A DNA stretch of 64,000 bases. Origin: Symsagittifera roscoffensis (taxonomy: Eukaryota; Xenacoelomorpha; Acoela; Convolutidae). Under the pieces are notes generated by a model. The model saw only the letters and a list, made by a program, of their open reading frames with translations. It did no database searches and was not told the DNA's origin. Shown here one piece after another: positions 44,009 to 56,800 of this stretch. A program made the position numbers and the translations under genes. The stretch covers positions 24,655,311-24,719,310 of the forward strand of contig NC_087068.1 of assembly GCF_963678635.1 (NCBI RefSeq), given 5' to 3'. Each line of letters starts with the position of its first letter. The first letter of the stretch is position 1.

Positions 44009-45088
44009 CTACTCTTGAATTGCGTTTACCTCGCTAGATTTGCACAGTCTTGCAAAATGACCCCTCTTGGTGCACTTGTTGCAAATTTTGTCACGCGCCG
44101 GGCATTGGGCTAAATGAGTTGCTGAAAATGCATTTCCGCATTTGAAACAATCTTTTCTCTGTCCGGCCTTTTCCGAATAGTTCCTTGACGTTTGTCCTCC
44201 TCTACCGCGTCCACCTCGCTGTTGAGATTTATATCCACCCCGCTTTTGGACGAAGTTTACCGGTTCGGATTTTATATTCGGCAATCCGGTATGACTACTT
44301 GAAGTTCCCTGTTTTCTTATGTAAACTTGGTTCTCGAGGCCTTTTTCTCGTTTCATTGCGTAGTCCAATGCTTGTGCGGGCGTTTTTGTTTCGGCGAGAA
44401 GGTCTTTTTGGACTTCGTCGTTTGACATGTTTGCCGTAAATAGATCTCTGACTATTTCGGACTCAAGGCCTACATCGTTGCAAGCCGTGCATTTGAAATT
44501 TCCTTTTACCACAAGTTCCGTAAGTCCGCAGTGGAATTCTTCCAGGGATTCTGTTTTCCCCTGTTTGCGTGTAAAAGCTTCGTACCGATCGAATGTTACG
44601 TTGCGTTCTTTAACAAACAGTCGTGTTAAGAGTGTCCAAAACTCTTTGGTGGAGGTATCTTGAATTTTAAGATTTGGATAATATTGTGTGAGTCGTCTTT
44701 GGCCCTCCGTCCCCAAACACAAATATATGTAACTTCTGCATTTGATATCGGCTTCCTCCCATGGTATGCCGTCGACGGTGGGACCGAGGTTATCCAGATG
44801 TTGACATTGGTTCTCCCATGCTACCCGTTTTTCTTGGTTACGTAGGTTTCGATTGCGTATTTGTTTGTCTGTTTCCCCATCTATATTGAGCTCATAGCCT
44901 GGTTCTTGGGGTTTCCGAACAGCTGGGGGGTTGCGTAGAAGTTTGTTCAAATTCATACCATCTTTGGCGATGATGCCCAGAAACAGCTGCTGGTTCCATT
45001 TGTCCCACTATACTGGTGGTTCCGCGGACGCTTTCTGCCAAAATGGCGTAATCCCCAATGGGTTCTTTGTGAGTGCTGGCTGCGCCAT
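44009..45088 (-). CDS. gag: gag of element C
   Basis: ATG 45088 gives MAQPALTKNPLG; codon 27 is TAG (45010-45008), then the frame is open to TAG 44011-44009, 359 codons in all. If the early TAG is fatal, the first later Met (44956) would give a 315-residue protein. The capsid-like helical region is followed by an Arg/Gly-rich stretch (GGRGRGGQ) and two Cys motifs: an atypical CFKCGNAFSATHLAQC and a standard CNKCTKRGHFARLC. It is the packaging polyprotein. The terminal TAG is in the same frame as pol, so pol could be made by readthrough. Confidence 0.85.
45070..45088 (-). promoter_or_regulatory. Primer-binding site fused to the gag start codon, element C
   Basis: The minus strand reads ...ATAACA|TGGCGCAGCCAGCA. 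The LTR's last A plus the site's TG form the gag ATG, so there is no leader between LTR and gag. Same arrangement as in element B. Confidence 0.7.
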
Positions 45089-45443
45089 GTTATACCCTCA
45101 GCCTTTAGGTGAGGTATAAACTGTATAATCTCGATGGTCAAAGTCTATGCTTAATCGCTAACTAAGAATTGGAATACGAAGAGATAGAGAGCAACTTAAA
45201 TTCAGTTTAGAAAGTTAAGTCTGGTCGACGCTGACCTCGAAGCATTTGAGATTCAGCGTTTCATAATAACTAATACATATGTTGTTAGGTATAGATAGAT
45301 ACTTATTTAATACGCAGACTTCTATATGTATTATGTAATCAGTTAGGTTTATAATATGTAAACATTACCAACTGGTAGTTTTAGCACCTAATTGTACATT
45401 GTTTATAAAGGGATGTTTTACTACAATATCCGTATGGATAACA
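45088..45443 (-). repeat. 5' LTR of element C
   Basis: 356 bp, TGTTAT...ATAACA. A TATA-like word (minus CTTTATAAAC, about 45409-45400) lies 35-45 bp from the LTR's 5' end. Confidence 0.96.
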
Positions 45444-45448
45444 ACCAA
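45444..45448. repeat. Target-site duplication, right (ACCAA)
   Basis: Matches 38243-38247. Confidence 0.9.
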
Positions 45449-46837
45449 AATCAGAGTCACAATTGAGTTAACTTTTTTGAACAATTAATGTTTCACATCT
45501 AACGGAGTACTTAAACTATCACAATCACCAATGATTTCATCAAGTTATCATCAGAAACGTTTTACTACATCTCGTTACCTAATTAGACCAACAAAATTGC
45601 TCAAAGATAATCAAAGTCTCTTTTTTTCTTCTAGCTATCGAGTACTTCAAGATGTATCAATATCAATATATAAATCAAAGTAAAAAAACAACCCCAATGA
45701 TAAGATGAAAACAGTTTCTATAAGGAACTCACAGAAGAATTGTTAATTGTACATAGGATAATTGTGATTGCAAAAAAGTTGTAGTTGTTGATCGGAAAAT
45801 TGGCTACGAAAAAATTTGTCTCACCTGAGAATAAAACGATGACACAAAACTGCATAGAGGAGTAATCTGAATATGTACAACAATCAAAGATGATGCTATT
45901 CAACCATGCGTACCCTAGGAACAGTTTAAGTGATCTCAAGACAAAAAGGTACTACATTTTGCCTCAAAAGGTTTTTTATTTGACAAACTTCGGCCGTGAA
46001 GAATAGCTAGAATCAAATCTACTGGAACCGAAAGACAAAAAAAACACAAATGTTGCAAAACATTTATTCAATATAATCGAAGGAAAAATAGGAAATATAA
46101 TCAGATTTGAAAGATTTAATTCATCTGAGAAGTTATTACACCTAATTTTGAAAATTGTAATGCTTTGAAAAAACTTTTCAAATTTTTGTATCTTGAAATA
46201 CTAACAAAGAATTTTTCAATGTCAAAACTCATCCTCAGCACACCTAACTAAACCTTTCACAACATTTTTTATCAGGCCACCAATGCTTCCATTAGATCGA
46301 ATTCAACTCTTGTTTTCTTAAATGTAATATGTTTTTTGAAGTGAAAAAGACCATCCTTTAAACTGTGCCTAACATCCCATTGGTGCCGATTCCCAACTGA
46401 ATCGTAAATCAAAATTTGAAAAGGATCATTTAGAATCATCAAGATAGGATCTTCAATTTTCAAAACAAGCCGTTTTAAATCAAGTTCAACAAGGTCTATA
46501 AGCCTGTCTGGGATGATTTAAATTACACTGAATCCTCCCGGACGAGCTTACCTCCTATTAAACCCAGACATACCTCCTATTAAACCAAGATTAGAACCAG
46601 AATTTGATTTAGTTCTGGAAAAGTGTTCAATTAGTGTCTAAATTATTGTGCACTTTTTTTTAATTAGTCTCCTATATGTTGGTGGGTGTCTTTCTCGTGT
46701 TCCAATTATATTCGAAGAAAATGGATTGTTTCTCTATTCTCAAATTTCTTCAACACTTTAAAACACATCAGCTTTCTGAGATAAAGATGCGTCTCTAACT
46801 TATGAAATTCCTTGTGCGCTTTTTTATAAGAGTGTGT

Positions 46838-47059
46838 TGTGTAACAGTTTGCAAGAACCAATTCAGCCATTCCCAAACAAGTCGTGTTCCCGACTTCAAA
46901 CTTCTAGGAAATTATGCTAAAAATTCGAAAAAAAATTGAATTTTTAAGTGATTTTAGTTTTGTCTAAAAACAAAACGAGAAGAGTGCGAATTAATAAGTG
47001 TATTTTAGTTCAAATGTGTTTTGTGTCAGCAAAAGCCATTGAACACAAACAATTTGAAA
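46838..47059 (+). repeat. 222-bp direct repeat, copy 1
   Basis: Nearly identical (a few differences around 46938-46947) to 49311-49532, 2473 bp away in the same orientation. Confidence 0.85.
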
Positions 47060-49097
47060 ACACAGTCAAACTCAAGGTTTATGCCGGCTGAATTTTTTGG
47101 ACTTTGGACATTTGAATTTTTTTGGACAAGTAATCTAAATTTTTCAAGGATGATTTATGAAGAAAATTAAATTTTAAGCAAACTTTTGCCTGCCTAAACT
47201 ATAAATGTGAACGAGCCAGTTTTTACCTGATATAAGACATTTATTAAGCCTAATTGACCCATGCATAAAAAAGATTAATCCGCTACAACTTACACTTTTA
47301 TGGCTCTGATTTTTGAAAAAAAAATAAACAAAACAAACAATTTGGCGACAACCACGTATCTGAATTCATCAACCACCAAAGTTTTAGTTTCTGACCTAAT
47401 CTAAAACGGTGGTATTTTGATTCTAAATAATACATTGATATCAATTTTTTGTTAAAACTCAAAAACTTTAAAAAAAAACAAAAACAAAAAACAGGACAAA
47501 ATAAGGAAGTTTTTGGTTTCTTTTTTGCAAACACCGACTCTATCCTTTTTTAACGCACGAAACTATCTGTAACAATCATTGAAAATCAAAAGAAGCCTTG
47601 TAACGATGCTATGCTGAAAAACTGCGGAGCGAATCAACCCCTAGCGAACAGCAACAAACACCCTACAAAATAGGTTTTTAGCAAAAAAAAACAAAGTTTT
47701 GACAACAAAAACATAATTTTCTGGTCATGGATCTCAAGTAATTTTTAAAAGAGAAACTGGAGAACCTTTACTTTCAACTTTTTCTCCAACCTTTACGTTC
47801 AATTTTATGCTTTTTGAATTGACATGTTTCATATAAATTGTTTTCTCCACAAACGAGGGTACTACTTTGATAGAGTGGTCCCTTTCAAATAAACAGTTCC
47901 CTTATAAATAGGACTTTTTGAGCTGTAAAATAGTTTAAAATTATAAATTAGCTATTTAAAAGTTGGCCGCATCGTTTTTTCAAACATTTTTTTTTAAAGT
48001 TTTTCCTACAACTTCTCCTATCACCTTTTTTCAAGATGGATAGTTAAACAAAATGACTAAATTCAGTTTTGATGAGACATAAGTTAAGCAAAATATGGTT
48101 TTCAAATCAAAAATGAAACAAAGAGAACATATTTTTTGATATGAACAAAATAATTATCTCAATTTTCACTCTGAAAAGTTTCTTTGTTGCTAAAACTAAT
48201 ACACAAATTACTTTTCAATTTATTATACGCTATACGCATGCAGGACCTGTCTATCAGAATTGTTTTTTCAAGGGACCGCTCTATTGTAGTAGTATCCAGG
48301 GTGTACACTGGGTGTGCTTTCATCTCATCTCAAAAACTGCCCTCATGGTTTTCAATCTCGACTCATCTCCAAAACTGCCTTCCTGATTTGGATTCACATT
48401 CCACCAACTAGATCAGTATTTAGCATTGATTGAATCTTATAAAATGACCTAAATCGGCAATATGCTGTACGTTTTCAAACACTCTCAAACCATTAACTCC
48501 AAATAATGAAATTATTCGGTGTTGTTTTTCCAAAACTATGATACAAAAAAACTGCTTGCTGGGACATGTCTCCCGAATACTAAAGGGAGACGTCCATCGA
48601 TTTAGTTATTCAATGTTCGTGGATCCCGCTGACAAGGTTGAGACCTCGCTTTTAAATACCGCAATAGAAAGCCAGCTTTAGCTTTTTATGGTTCATTTGG
48701 CAATTTCAGTAAAAATATTATTCGGAATCTTTTTACAATTTGCGGTTCCCACTTTTATTTGGGGATTCATTTTACAAAATTTGCGGTTTCATGAACATCT
48801 GCGCTTTTCACCTACATTTTGCGGAATTCACTTACTGTTGCGGAATTCTGAATAACTAGCTATTTTCGCTTGTTATGGAAATCGCGATCCAACAAAAGTG
48901 CCGCGACCCAACAAAAGTGTACGATACAGGTATTTGTACGCGGAATTTTATGGAATTTTGTAAGTGGAACCCACTTACTTTCTGGAACAAGTTTGAAGTT
49001 TTGTCTCTGGAGTTCAGTAACATACAGACATGAAAATGTGCGCTTTTCCAGTGCAATGTTTACCCCAGAAACGCTTTTTTCATAACTGTGTATGTAT

Positions 49098-49099
<2 letters not shown>

Positions 49100-49147
<48 letters not shown>
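49100..49147. repeat. (TA)n microsatellite
   Basis: About 23 TA units, uninterrupted. Confidence 0.95.
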
Positions 49148-49150
<3 letters not shown>

Positions 49151-49285
49151 TATAATTACATATATGTATATAAAAGATAACAAATATAGATATTTAAATA
49201 TCTCTGAATTAAAATGTGCGCTTTTTCAGTGCAATGCTTACCCCAGTAACGCTTTTTTCATAACTGTATATGTCTTTATATATAT

Positions 49286-49532
49286 AGTTTGCAAGAACCA
49301 ATTCAGCCATTGTGTAACAGTTTGCAAGAACCAATTCAGCCATTCCCAAACAAGTCGTGTTCCCGACTTCAAACTTCTAGGAAATTATGCTAAAAATTCG
49401 AAAAAAAATTGAGTTTTAAAGTGATTTTAGTTTTGTCTAAAAACAAAACGAGAAGAGTGCGAATTAATAAGTGTATTTTAGTTCAAATGTGTTTTGTGTC
49501 AGCAAAAGCCATTGAACACAAACAATTTGAAA
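49286..49532 (+). repeat. 222-bp direct repeat, copy 2, with an extra 25-bp partial copy
   Basis: 49311-49532 matches 46838-47059. Its opening words (agtttgcaagaaccaattca...) are repeated just upstream at 49287-49311, so one end was duplicated again locally. Confidence 0.8.
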
Positions 49533-50340
49533 TATGTGTATTTCAAAATTTATCCATAGTTGCTAATTCAGAGCAGGTTCAAAAGTTTTAGTCAGAACAA
49601 GACTTGAGGCAAGCTATCATGCATGCAATCAGATTGAAATAAAAATAAATCTCAACCAAACTTTCAAACAATCTAATTCAGAAACAAACCAAGCAGACTT
49701 AGAAAGAAATGAAAAACAAGTAAAAGAAAATATGATTTCATTTAGATACAGAAAAAGTTAATAAATTTGTCAATTTGCGATGAAAAGGAATGAGAAAACT
49801 ATAAAAACAGTAACTTCCAAAGCATACATAATTACACAATAGCTTACATAATTTAAACGACTGCAGTATGCTAGAAAAGAAGTAAATGAACAACACCGTT
49901 CCAGCATGAGAAAATTTACAGTTTACCGCAAATTAACAAAAAAATTATCTGGAAAACACTTTCCGGAACTGAAAATGATAAAAAAAGTAATAAATAATTG
50001 AAAACCAACTTTTTTTCCGGTAGACTTTGATTTCGAAAAACACACCAAAAAAGTGAATAAAATTTCACAAAAATCCAACACTTACTGATGAAAAATTATG
50101 AAAATATATATATCCAAACTTATTGATTACTCTATACGAGGCCAAACTGTGCATTCTGTGCATTGTAAGCGGATTCCACAGCAAGCCAATACCAGATTTG
50201 TCACAGACTACGCAACATTGCTACTTTTCTTTGATCTTCTTTGCACTTGTGGATTCCACAAACGGAAACCAAAAACATTGTATCGCTCAAAATTGCTCCA
50301 AAATAGGCAAATTTGCGCAATGCGCAACAGTATTTGCGGT

Positions 50341-50540
50341 NNNNNNNNNNNNNNNNNNNNNNNNNNNNNNNNNNNNNNNNNNNNNNNNNNNNNNNNNNNN
50401 NNNNNNNNNNNNNNNNNNNNNNNNNNNNNNNNNNNNNNNNNNNNNNNNNNNNNNNNNNNNNNNNNNNNNNNNNNNNNNNNNNNNNNNNNNNNNNNNNNNN
50501 NNNNNNNNNNNNNNNNNNNNNNNNNNNNNNNNNNNNNNNN
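50341..50540. other. Assembly gap (200 N)
   Basis: Exactly 200 unknown bases, a usual placeholder length. The right edge opens directly into the satellite array, so the array probably extends into the gap and its true size is unknown. Confidence 0.98.
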
Positions 50541-53500
50541 CCTCACCATTTACATTATGAGCTAAGAAGATCCTGATACAAATAATTCAATCTCATTAAA
50601 AATAATTTTTTGACTATACATTTGAACAAAAAATAGTCATGCTCCAAAAATAGTTTTCTAAAATTTGCATTATGTCGGTTTTGCCTCATCATTTGTGATA
50701 TTGAATTTTCAAGCTCATGTTAATTTATCTTATATCTCAAACAATATTGAACTTTTTGAACACGGGCATGATCACAAAAATTGCTCACCATCGACATTAG
50801 TTTTTGAAAAAAGCAATGTTTGAGTTGTGAGTCATCATATGTAGTTTGAATCATCAAGCTCCCTATACAATAGTTTATAATCCTTAAATGTTAATTTTCT
50901 TACCATAGTTATGAAGATAAAAGCTGTTCATTTTTGAAAATTATGTATGAAAATTTATGCGCTGGTCACATTTGGGCTCATCATATGTAGTATGACTGGT
51001 CATGTTACATCAGGGTCATGCTACATCATCTTTTTTTCAGCTACTAATGACTTTTTTAACAAAACCATGAACAAAAAAAGCTCGCCATCAAAAATTACGT
51101 TTAATTAATTATGAAATCTTTAAGTTTTACCTCATTATAAAAACTACATCATGCTATAGCCTAATCTTTTTAATTTCAAGTTTTTTTTAAATCTAGGTAT
51201 GAACTTGAATGGGGTTAACATCAAAAACTAGGTCTAGAAAGTTATGAATTTGCAAAGTTGTGCCTCACCATAAGTTACAGTCTCATGAGGGTCAGGTTAT
51301 ATCATCTGATACCTCATTGATTACTTTTTGACCGTAAGTTTGAACAACACTTGCTGAAAATCGAAAACTGGGCCTGAAAACTTTTAAATTGTGCAACTTC
51401 AAATTTATTACGACTCATCAGGTTCATGTAACTTCATCAGATATCTCATTAAATTTTAGTTTTGCGACCATAGGTATGAACATAAAAACTGTTCAGCATC
51501 AGAAAATGTGTCTCAAAATTTATGCATTGTGTAAGTTTTGCCTCATCATATGTTGTATGAATCATCAAAGTCAAGTTATATCACCTTGTATCTGACAAAC
51601 CTTTGATTTTGGAACATGGGCATGAACACGAGAGTTGCTCGCCATCAATTTTTAGTTTTTAAAAAAGCACCGTTCAAGTTTTGATTCATCATAAATAATA
51701 TGGCGCAAGAAGATCTCAATACATCAACTAATATCTCAATAGTTGGTAATTATTTGACCAAAATTATGAAACTGAACTAAAAATTATGTCCAAAGAATAA
51801 TGAATTGGTCAAACTTTGCCTCATCAGTTGTAGTAGAGTTGGAGTCATCAGAGTAATTTTACATCGTCTTATTTCTTATTTCTTTTGATTTCTTGAACAC
51901 GGACTAGAACATAAAATGCTCATCATCGAACGCTATGTTTAAAAATTTATGCCCTGCTTTAGTTTTTCCTCATCATATGTAGTATGACTGGTCATGTTAC
52001 ATCAGGGTCATGCTTCATCATCTTTTTTTTCAGCTACTAATGACTTTTTTAACAAAACCATGAACAAAAAAAGCTCGCCATCAAAAATAACGTTTAATTA
52101 ATTATGAAATTTTTGAGTTTTACCTCATTATAAAAACTACATCATGCTATATCATACTCTTTCTAATTTTAAGTTTTTTTTACTCTAGGTATGAACTTGA
52201 ATGGGGTTAACATCAAAAACTAGGTCTAGAAAGTTATGAATTTGCAAAGTTGTGCCTCACCATAAGTTACAGTCTCATGAGGGTCATGTTATATCATCTG
52301 ATACCTCATTGATCATTTTTTGACCGTAAGTTTGAACAACACTTGCTGAAAATCGAAAACTAGGCCTGAAAACTTTTAAATTGTGCAACCTCAACTTTAT
52401 TACGACTCATCAGGTTCGTGTAACTTCATCAGATATCTCATTAAATTTTAGTTTTGCGACCATAGGTATGAACATAAAAAATGTTCAGCATCAAAAAATG
52501 TGTCTCAAAAATTATGCATTGTGTAAATTTTGCCTCATCATATGTTGTATGAATCATCAAAGTCAAGTTATATCACCTTGTATCTGACAAACCTTTGATT
52601 TTGGAACATGGGCATGAACACGAGAGTTGCTCGCCATCAATTTTTAATTTTTAAAAAAGCACCGTTCAAGTTTTGATTCATCATAAATAATATGGCGCAA
52701 GAAGATCTCAATACATCAACTAATATCTCATTAGTTGGTAATTATTTGACCAAAATTATGAAACTGAACTAAAATAGAATAATGAATTGTTCAAACTTTG
52801 CCTCATCAGTTGTAGTAGAGTTGGAGTCATAAGAGTCATTTTACATCGTCTTATTTCTCATTTCTTTTGATTTCTTGAACACGGACTAGAACAAAAAATG
52901 CCCATCATCGAACGCTATGTTTAAAAGTTTATGCCCTGCTTGAGTTTTTCCTCATCATATGCAGTAAATGATCTGATACCCTAATAATTGTAACATTTTT
53001 GACTATGGATATGACTTTCACTGGTGTTGAAAAGTAACTTGAAAGTTTTTGAACTAGAAACACTTTGCCTCATTATTTGTTATATAACTCGTCAAGGTCT
53101 TGTTAAATCATCCGTTATCTCATTAACTATTACCTTTTTTGACCATAAATTTGAACAAAGTAATTGCTCAACATCAAAACCAGGTTCAAAAGTTGAGAAT
53201 TGTTAAAAATTTGCCTCATCATAAGTAATATGACTAATCAAGGTAATCAAGGTCAAGTTACGTCATCTGATATCTCTTTAATTATCATTTTGAGATCATA
53301 AGTATGAACTTAGAAAATGCTCAAATGCTCACAACTAAATCTAAATAGATACCAAATGTTCATATTTTGCGTCTTCACACGTAAAATGACAAATCAAGGT
53401 TATATTACATTGACTGATATCTCAAAAGCTATTATTGTTTCAACCGCAGATAAAACAAGAAAGTTGCTCAGCATCAAAAACTAGGTCCAAAACATACAAA

Positions 53501-53860
53501 TTATTAAAACTTGCCTCATCATATGTAAAATGACGTTTCATCAAGGTCGAGTTATACCATCTGTTATCTCAAGGAATGCTAGTTTTTGGAACAAAAAATG
53601 ATCATAAAAATTGCTCAGCAAGAAAAGCCAGGCCTGAAAAAATCACAAGTAGAGTATTTTGCTTCACCATTCAAAGTACGACTCATCAAGGTTATTTTCA
53701 AAAAACCGCTATCGATTTGTAAAGAGTTTTGAACGTGAAAACTTGCAATGAAAAGTTGCCCAATTTTGAAAACTTTGAATAAAAGGAAACATCGGTCGCA
53801 TTTTGCGTCAATTATTTGATATGACTTATCTAGTATATTTGTATCATTTTTTTATTTTTA
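50541..53860 (+). repeat. Satellite array, monomer about 142 bp, with a 992-bp higher-order unit
   Basis: A phrase like 'gcctcatcatatgtagtatgac' recurs near 50541, 50684, 50830, 50979, 51128, 51262, 51405, 51539, 51681, 51819, 51971 and onward to about 53800, at spacings of 134-149 bp. Within each monomer 'tcatctgatatctcatta', 'ttgaccata.gtatgaac' and 'tcaaaaactaggtc' recur. Seven successive monomers (50979-51970) are repeated almost unchanged at 51971-52962, while neighbouring monomers are strongly diverged. About 23 monomers are visible. Frames inside it are not genes. Confidence 0.85.
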
Positions 53861-56800
53861 CTTTTTTTTGCCATGACTAAGAAAAGAATACATACACAGC
53901 ATTGCGTTTTGTGCTTAGAAGAATTTTTAATACTAGTTTTTCCATAACTAGTAATAAATAATTACTCATTAGGATTATGGTTCATCGTTTAGTGGCTCCG
54001 TGTTACTAGCTCAGCTATTTTGATAAAAACACTTAAAAATCAAAACTGTTCAATTCTACGCACTTTGAAAATAAAATAGTTGAAAATTAAACAGCTTTTT
54101 AATCAACTTTTTAGTCATTTCACAAGGTTTGACTCATTAAGGTAATGTGAAGTTTGCTATTGCGCTGTCTAGTCATATTTCGAGCCTAAGCAAGTTACTT
54201 TTTTTGCTATTTGATGAACAATAAATTTTTTGAAGAAAAACATGGAAAAAAGATCTAAACAGAATTAAATGAGCTTCTCAAGATTAAGGAAATAAATCTT
54301 TACCTCACTAATCAACGACTTGTAATTTTAACTTTGTCATAAAAATGCGCAGATGAAAAAAAAATGATCATGCAAAAAAAAATAAAAATTTTGTTTCCAA
54401 AATTTTGTTTGTCTAAATGTACCTATAATCAAACCGGTTTTTTTCCTTTTCGCTGTCTTATTATAGTAGATCGCTATAAACTAGGGGTGTTTTGTTGATG
54501 TTAAAAAAATTTTAAAATCATTTTGTGAACTAAAAGAGGTGCATTGCGCACACAATCAAATGTTTTTCTTTGTGTTTATTTTCAATAATGAAAGTTCAAG
54601 CTAAGTTGAAGAAAAAGAAATGTGTATGTTTTTTTAATTATGCACGTTGGAAACTGAACAAAAAAGACGAAAATTATTATAGGAGAGCAATTTCAAGTAA
54701 GCAGCATGGTGATCATGCTTATTCAAACTAAATTTAGCAACACCTGTTGGAAGGAAGCAAAACTTTAAATTTTGTAAATATCTAACCACGCAAAACTTTT
54801 CGAAGTAATTGTTGAAATATTTTAAAAAAAACACAGATGTTCTCAAATTAATAAATGTATCAGTTATGTACGGGAATTTTAATAATTCTGGTTTTGATTG
54901 AATATTGAAGCTTGTCTGCCTTTCTGATTTTTTTTTGTGCAAAGAGAGCGGATTTGTAACTATACTGGCTATACATGGCTGAAACAAAAAAAATACATGG
55001 CTATACATGGTTCTGAGGTGTTCTTTTTAAAAATTCTGCAAAAATTTGAAAAAAACATTGAAATCAATTTTACGAACTAGAACTTCAACCAATTTTTTCC
55101 ACTTTTAGAAATTAACGGCAAATATAATGATAATCGAGTTAACAATGTTTCAAGCAATTCATCAAATTACATACTAATAAGAAAATCAAATCGTCGCTTG
55201 CTCCTCAGCTGTTAAGAAAAAGAAAACATTTAGGAAAAACGTAGGTCACCTTTGAATAATTTTTTGCTTAGAAAGTCTACTTACAGAAAATTAGTTTATT
55301 TTTGTGTATACTTTAATCAAAATAAATTGTAGGAGCCAGAACTTGCAAAACAATGAAAAACACAAGCAAAAAAAATATTTTTTTTTGCGTCAGCTTCTGT
55401 GAGTCAAACTTTAGTTTTCTGAAACTTTATATCAAATAACAAAATAAAGTACTCTCAAGTTTTCCATACCTTTATCTTGTTTGCTCAATTTTGTTTAAGT
55501 GCAAAAATTTTCAATTCAACCTATCAAATAGACTGAACAAATTTATGAAGCAAATGAATTAGAGTCATTCATTTTATCGTCATTCGACTGTGAAGGTAAT
55601 TTTAACAATCTCAAACAAAAATTTTCTACAAAATTTTTTTGTTTTTCTCCAATTGTTTCAAATGAATTTGTTCGTTGTGGGAGTTTAGAAAACTAAAACC
55701 CCAATTACACTAAAACTTTTCCAAACTCATTTTACTCTAAAATATTTTTTGTAAAAATGTTTCGGCTTTTGAATTGTTTTAATTAGGAGCTAACATGACA
55801 TGTATTTCAGAACAATTGATGTTTCTGCTTTCAACTGAAATTAATCAAATTTTCACAGAATTTTTCTTCTAATATCTATGAAAAACATTATTAACTGATT
55901 TTTTTTGCAATAAAAAAGTGATTCCTTAGACTAGATAATTATTTAGATTTCATTTGAACTTTCGACTCATTTTGTCATCACACATTCAGATACGTTGTGG
56001 TCAGTTTACTCTCAATCTGATTGAAAGATATGAACGAAATTCTTAGTTGCAGAAAATTTTAATTTTATAAAAACAAGTTGGATATTTTGTCCAGGTTTTT
56101 ACACTGCTGTATCGTGAAATGCATTTTCCTACAACAATTGCCCATATACCAAACAAGTGGTCATGACTAATTGAGCGTGCTATAAGCTTTTGTTTTTCAG
56201 CATATCAATCTGCTTCAGCAGAAAAAAACTTTATTGACTTCGAGGTTTTTATATGTAATTAATCATTTTTTAAAATTTTTTTGATAATTGAAATAATCCA
56301 AACAAAACAAGTGCATTAATTGTGAAAAGTAGGAAAAATTAAAAGCTAATTCTTTGCAAGAAAAAAATAGAAGAGAATCGAAAAACGACAGTAATAAAAA
56401 AAAATGAATCTCATAACAACACATTTTTATTACGAAATTTACTCTTTATTCAGACGTTTCAGCTGTTCCCAAAGATAATCCTAGACCTTGGTTAAAATTT
56501 TATGTTTATTTTGAGAACAAAAAAAGGTGGACAGTGTTCTTCCTAATTATAAATACAACTCAGTCTAAAAAAAATTGAGGAGAAAATGCTGTTTTATAAT
56601 TGCATTTATAATTGTTGGTGCACCATTTTTTGCAAAATCATGTGCTAATCAAAAAAGTATTGTTGAGAAGAAGTCAACTATCAAAAAAAAATTTATTCTT
56701 TGAACTAACATACATACACTAAACTCTGGATTCGACAAATAACTGTCAAAAACTCACAAAATTTTTATATTTTAGTTCAGGCATTTAAAAGACTTTAAAA

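Larger units (their letters stand above)
38248..45443 (-). mobile_element. Element C: complete, recent Ty3/gypsy-type LTR element
   Basis: The LTRs at 38248-38603 and 45088-45443 are 356 bp each and differ at one base (about 38413 versus 45253). Both have TGTTAT...ATAACA inverted ends. The element is flanked by ACCAA (38243-38247 and 45444-45448), a 5-bp target duplication. A polypurine tract and a primer-binding site are in place. The whole interior, from ATG 45088 to the stop at 38636, is a single reading frame interrupted by TAG 45010-45008, TAG 44011-44009 and TGA 41677-41675. Length is 7196 bp. Confidence 0.96.
45449..50340. other. Gene-poor AT-rich DNA with local duplications
   Basis: None of the small open frames has a recognisable domain. 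The stretch holds the 222-bp duplicated segment, the (TA)n tract and a duplicated block of about 70 bp (about 49032-49100 and 49210-49280, both with 'aatgtgcgctttt.cagtgc' text), each either listed or noted here. It ends at the assembly gap. Confidence 0.5.

Noticed and set aside
50541-53860. CRISPR-like array of regular repeats
   Set aside because: Whole monomers are repeated with no unique spacers; this is a eukaryotic satellite.
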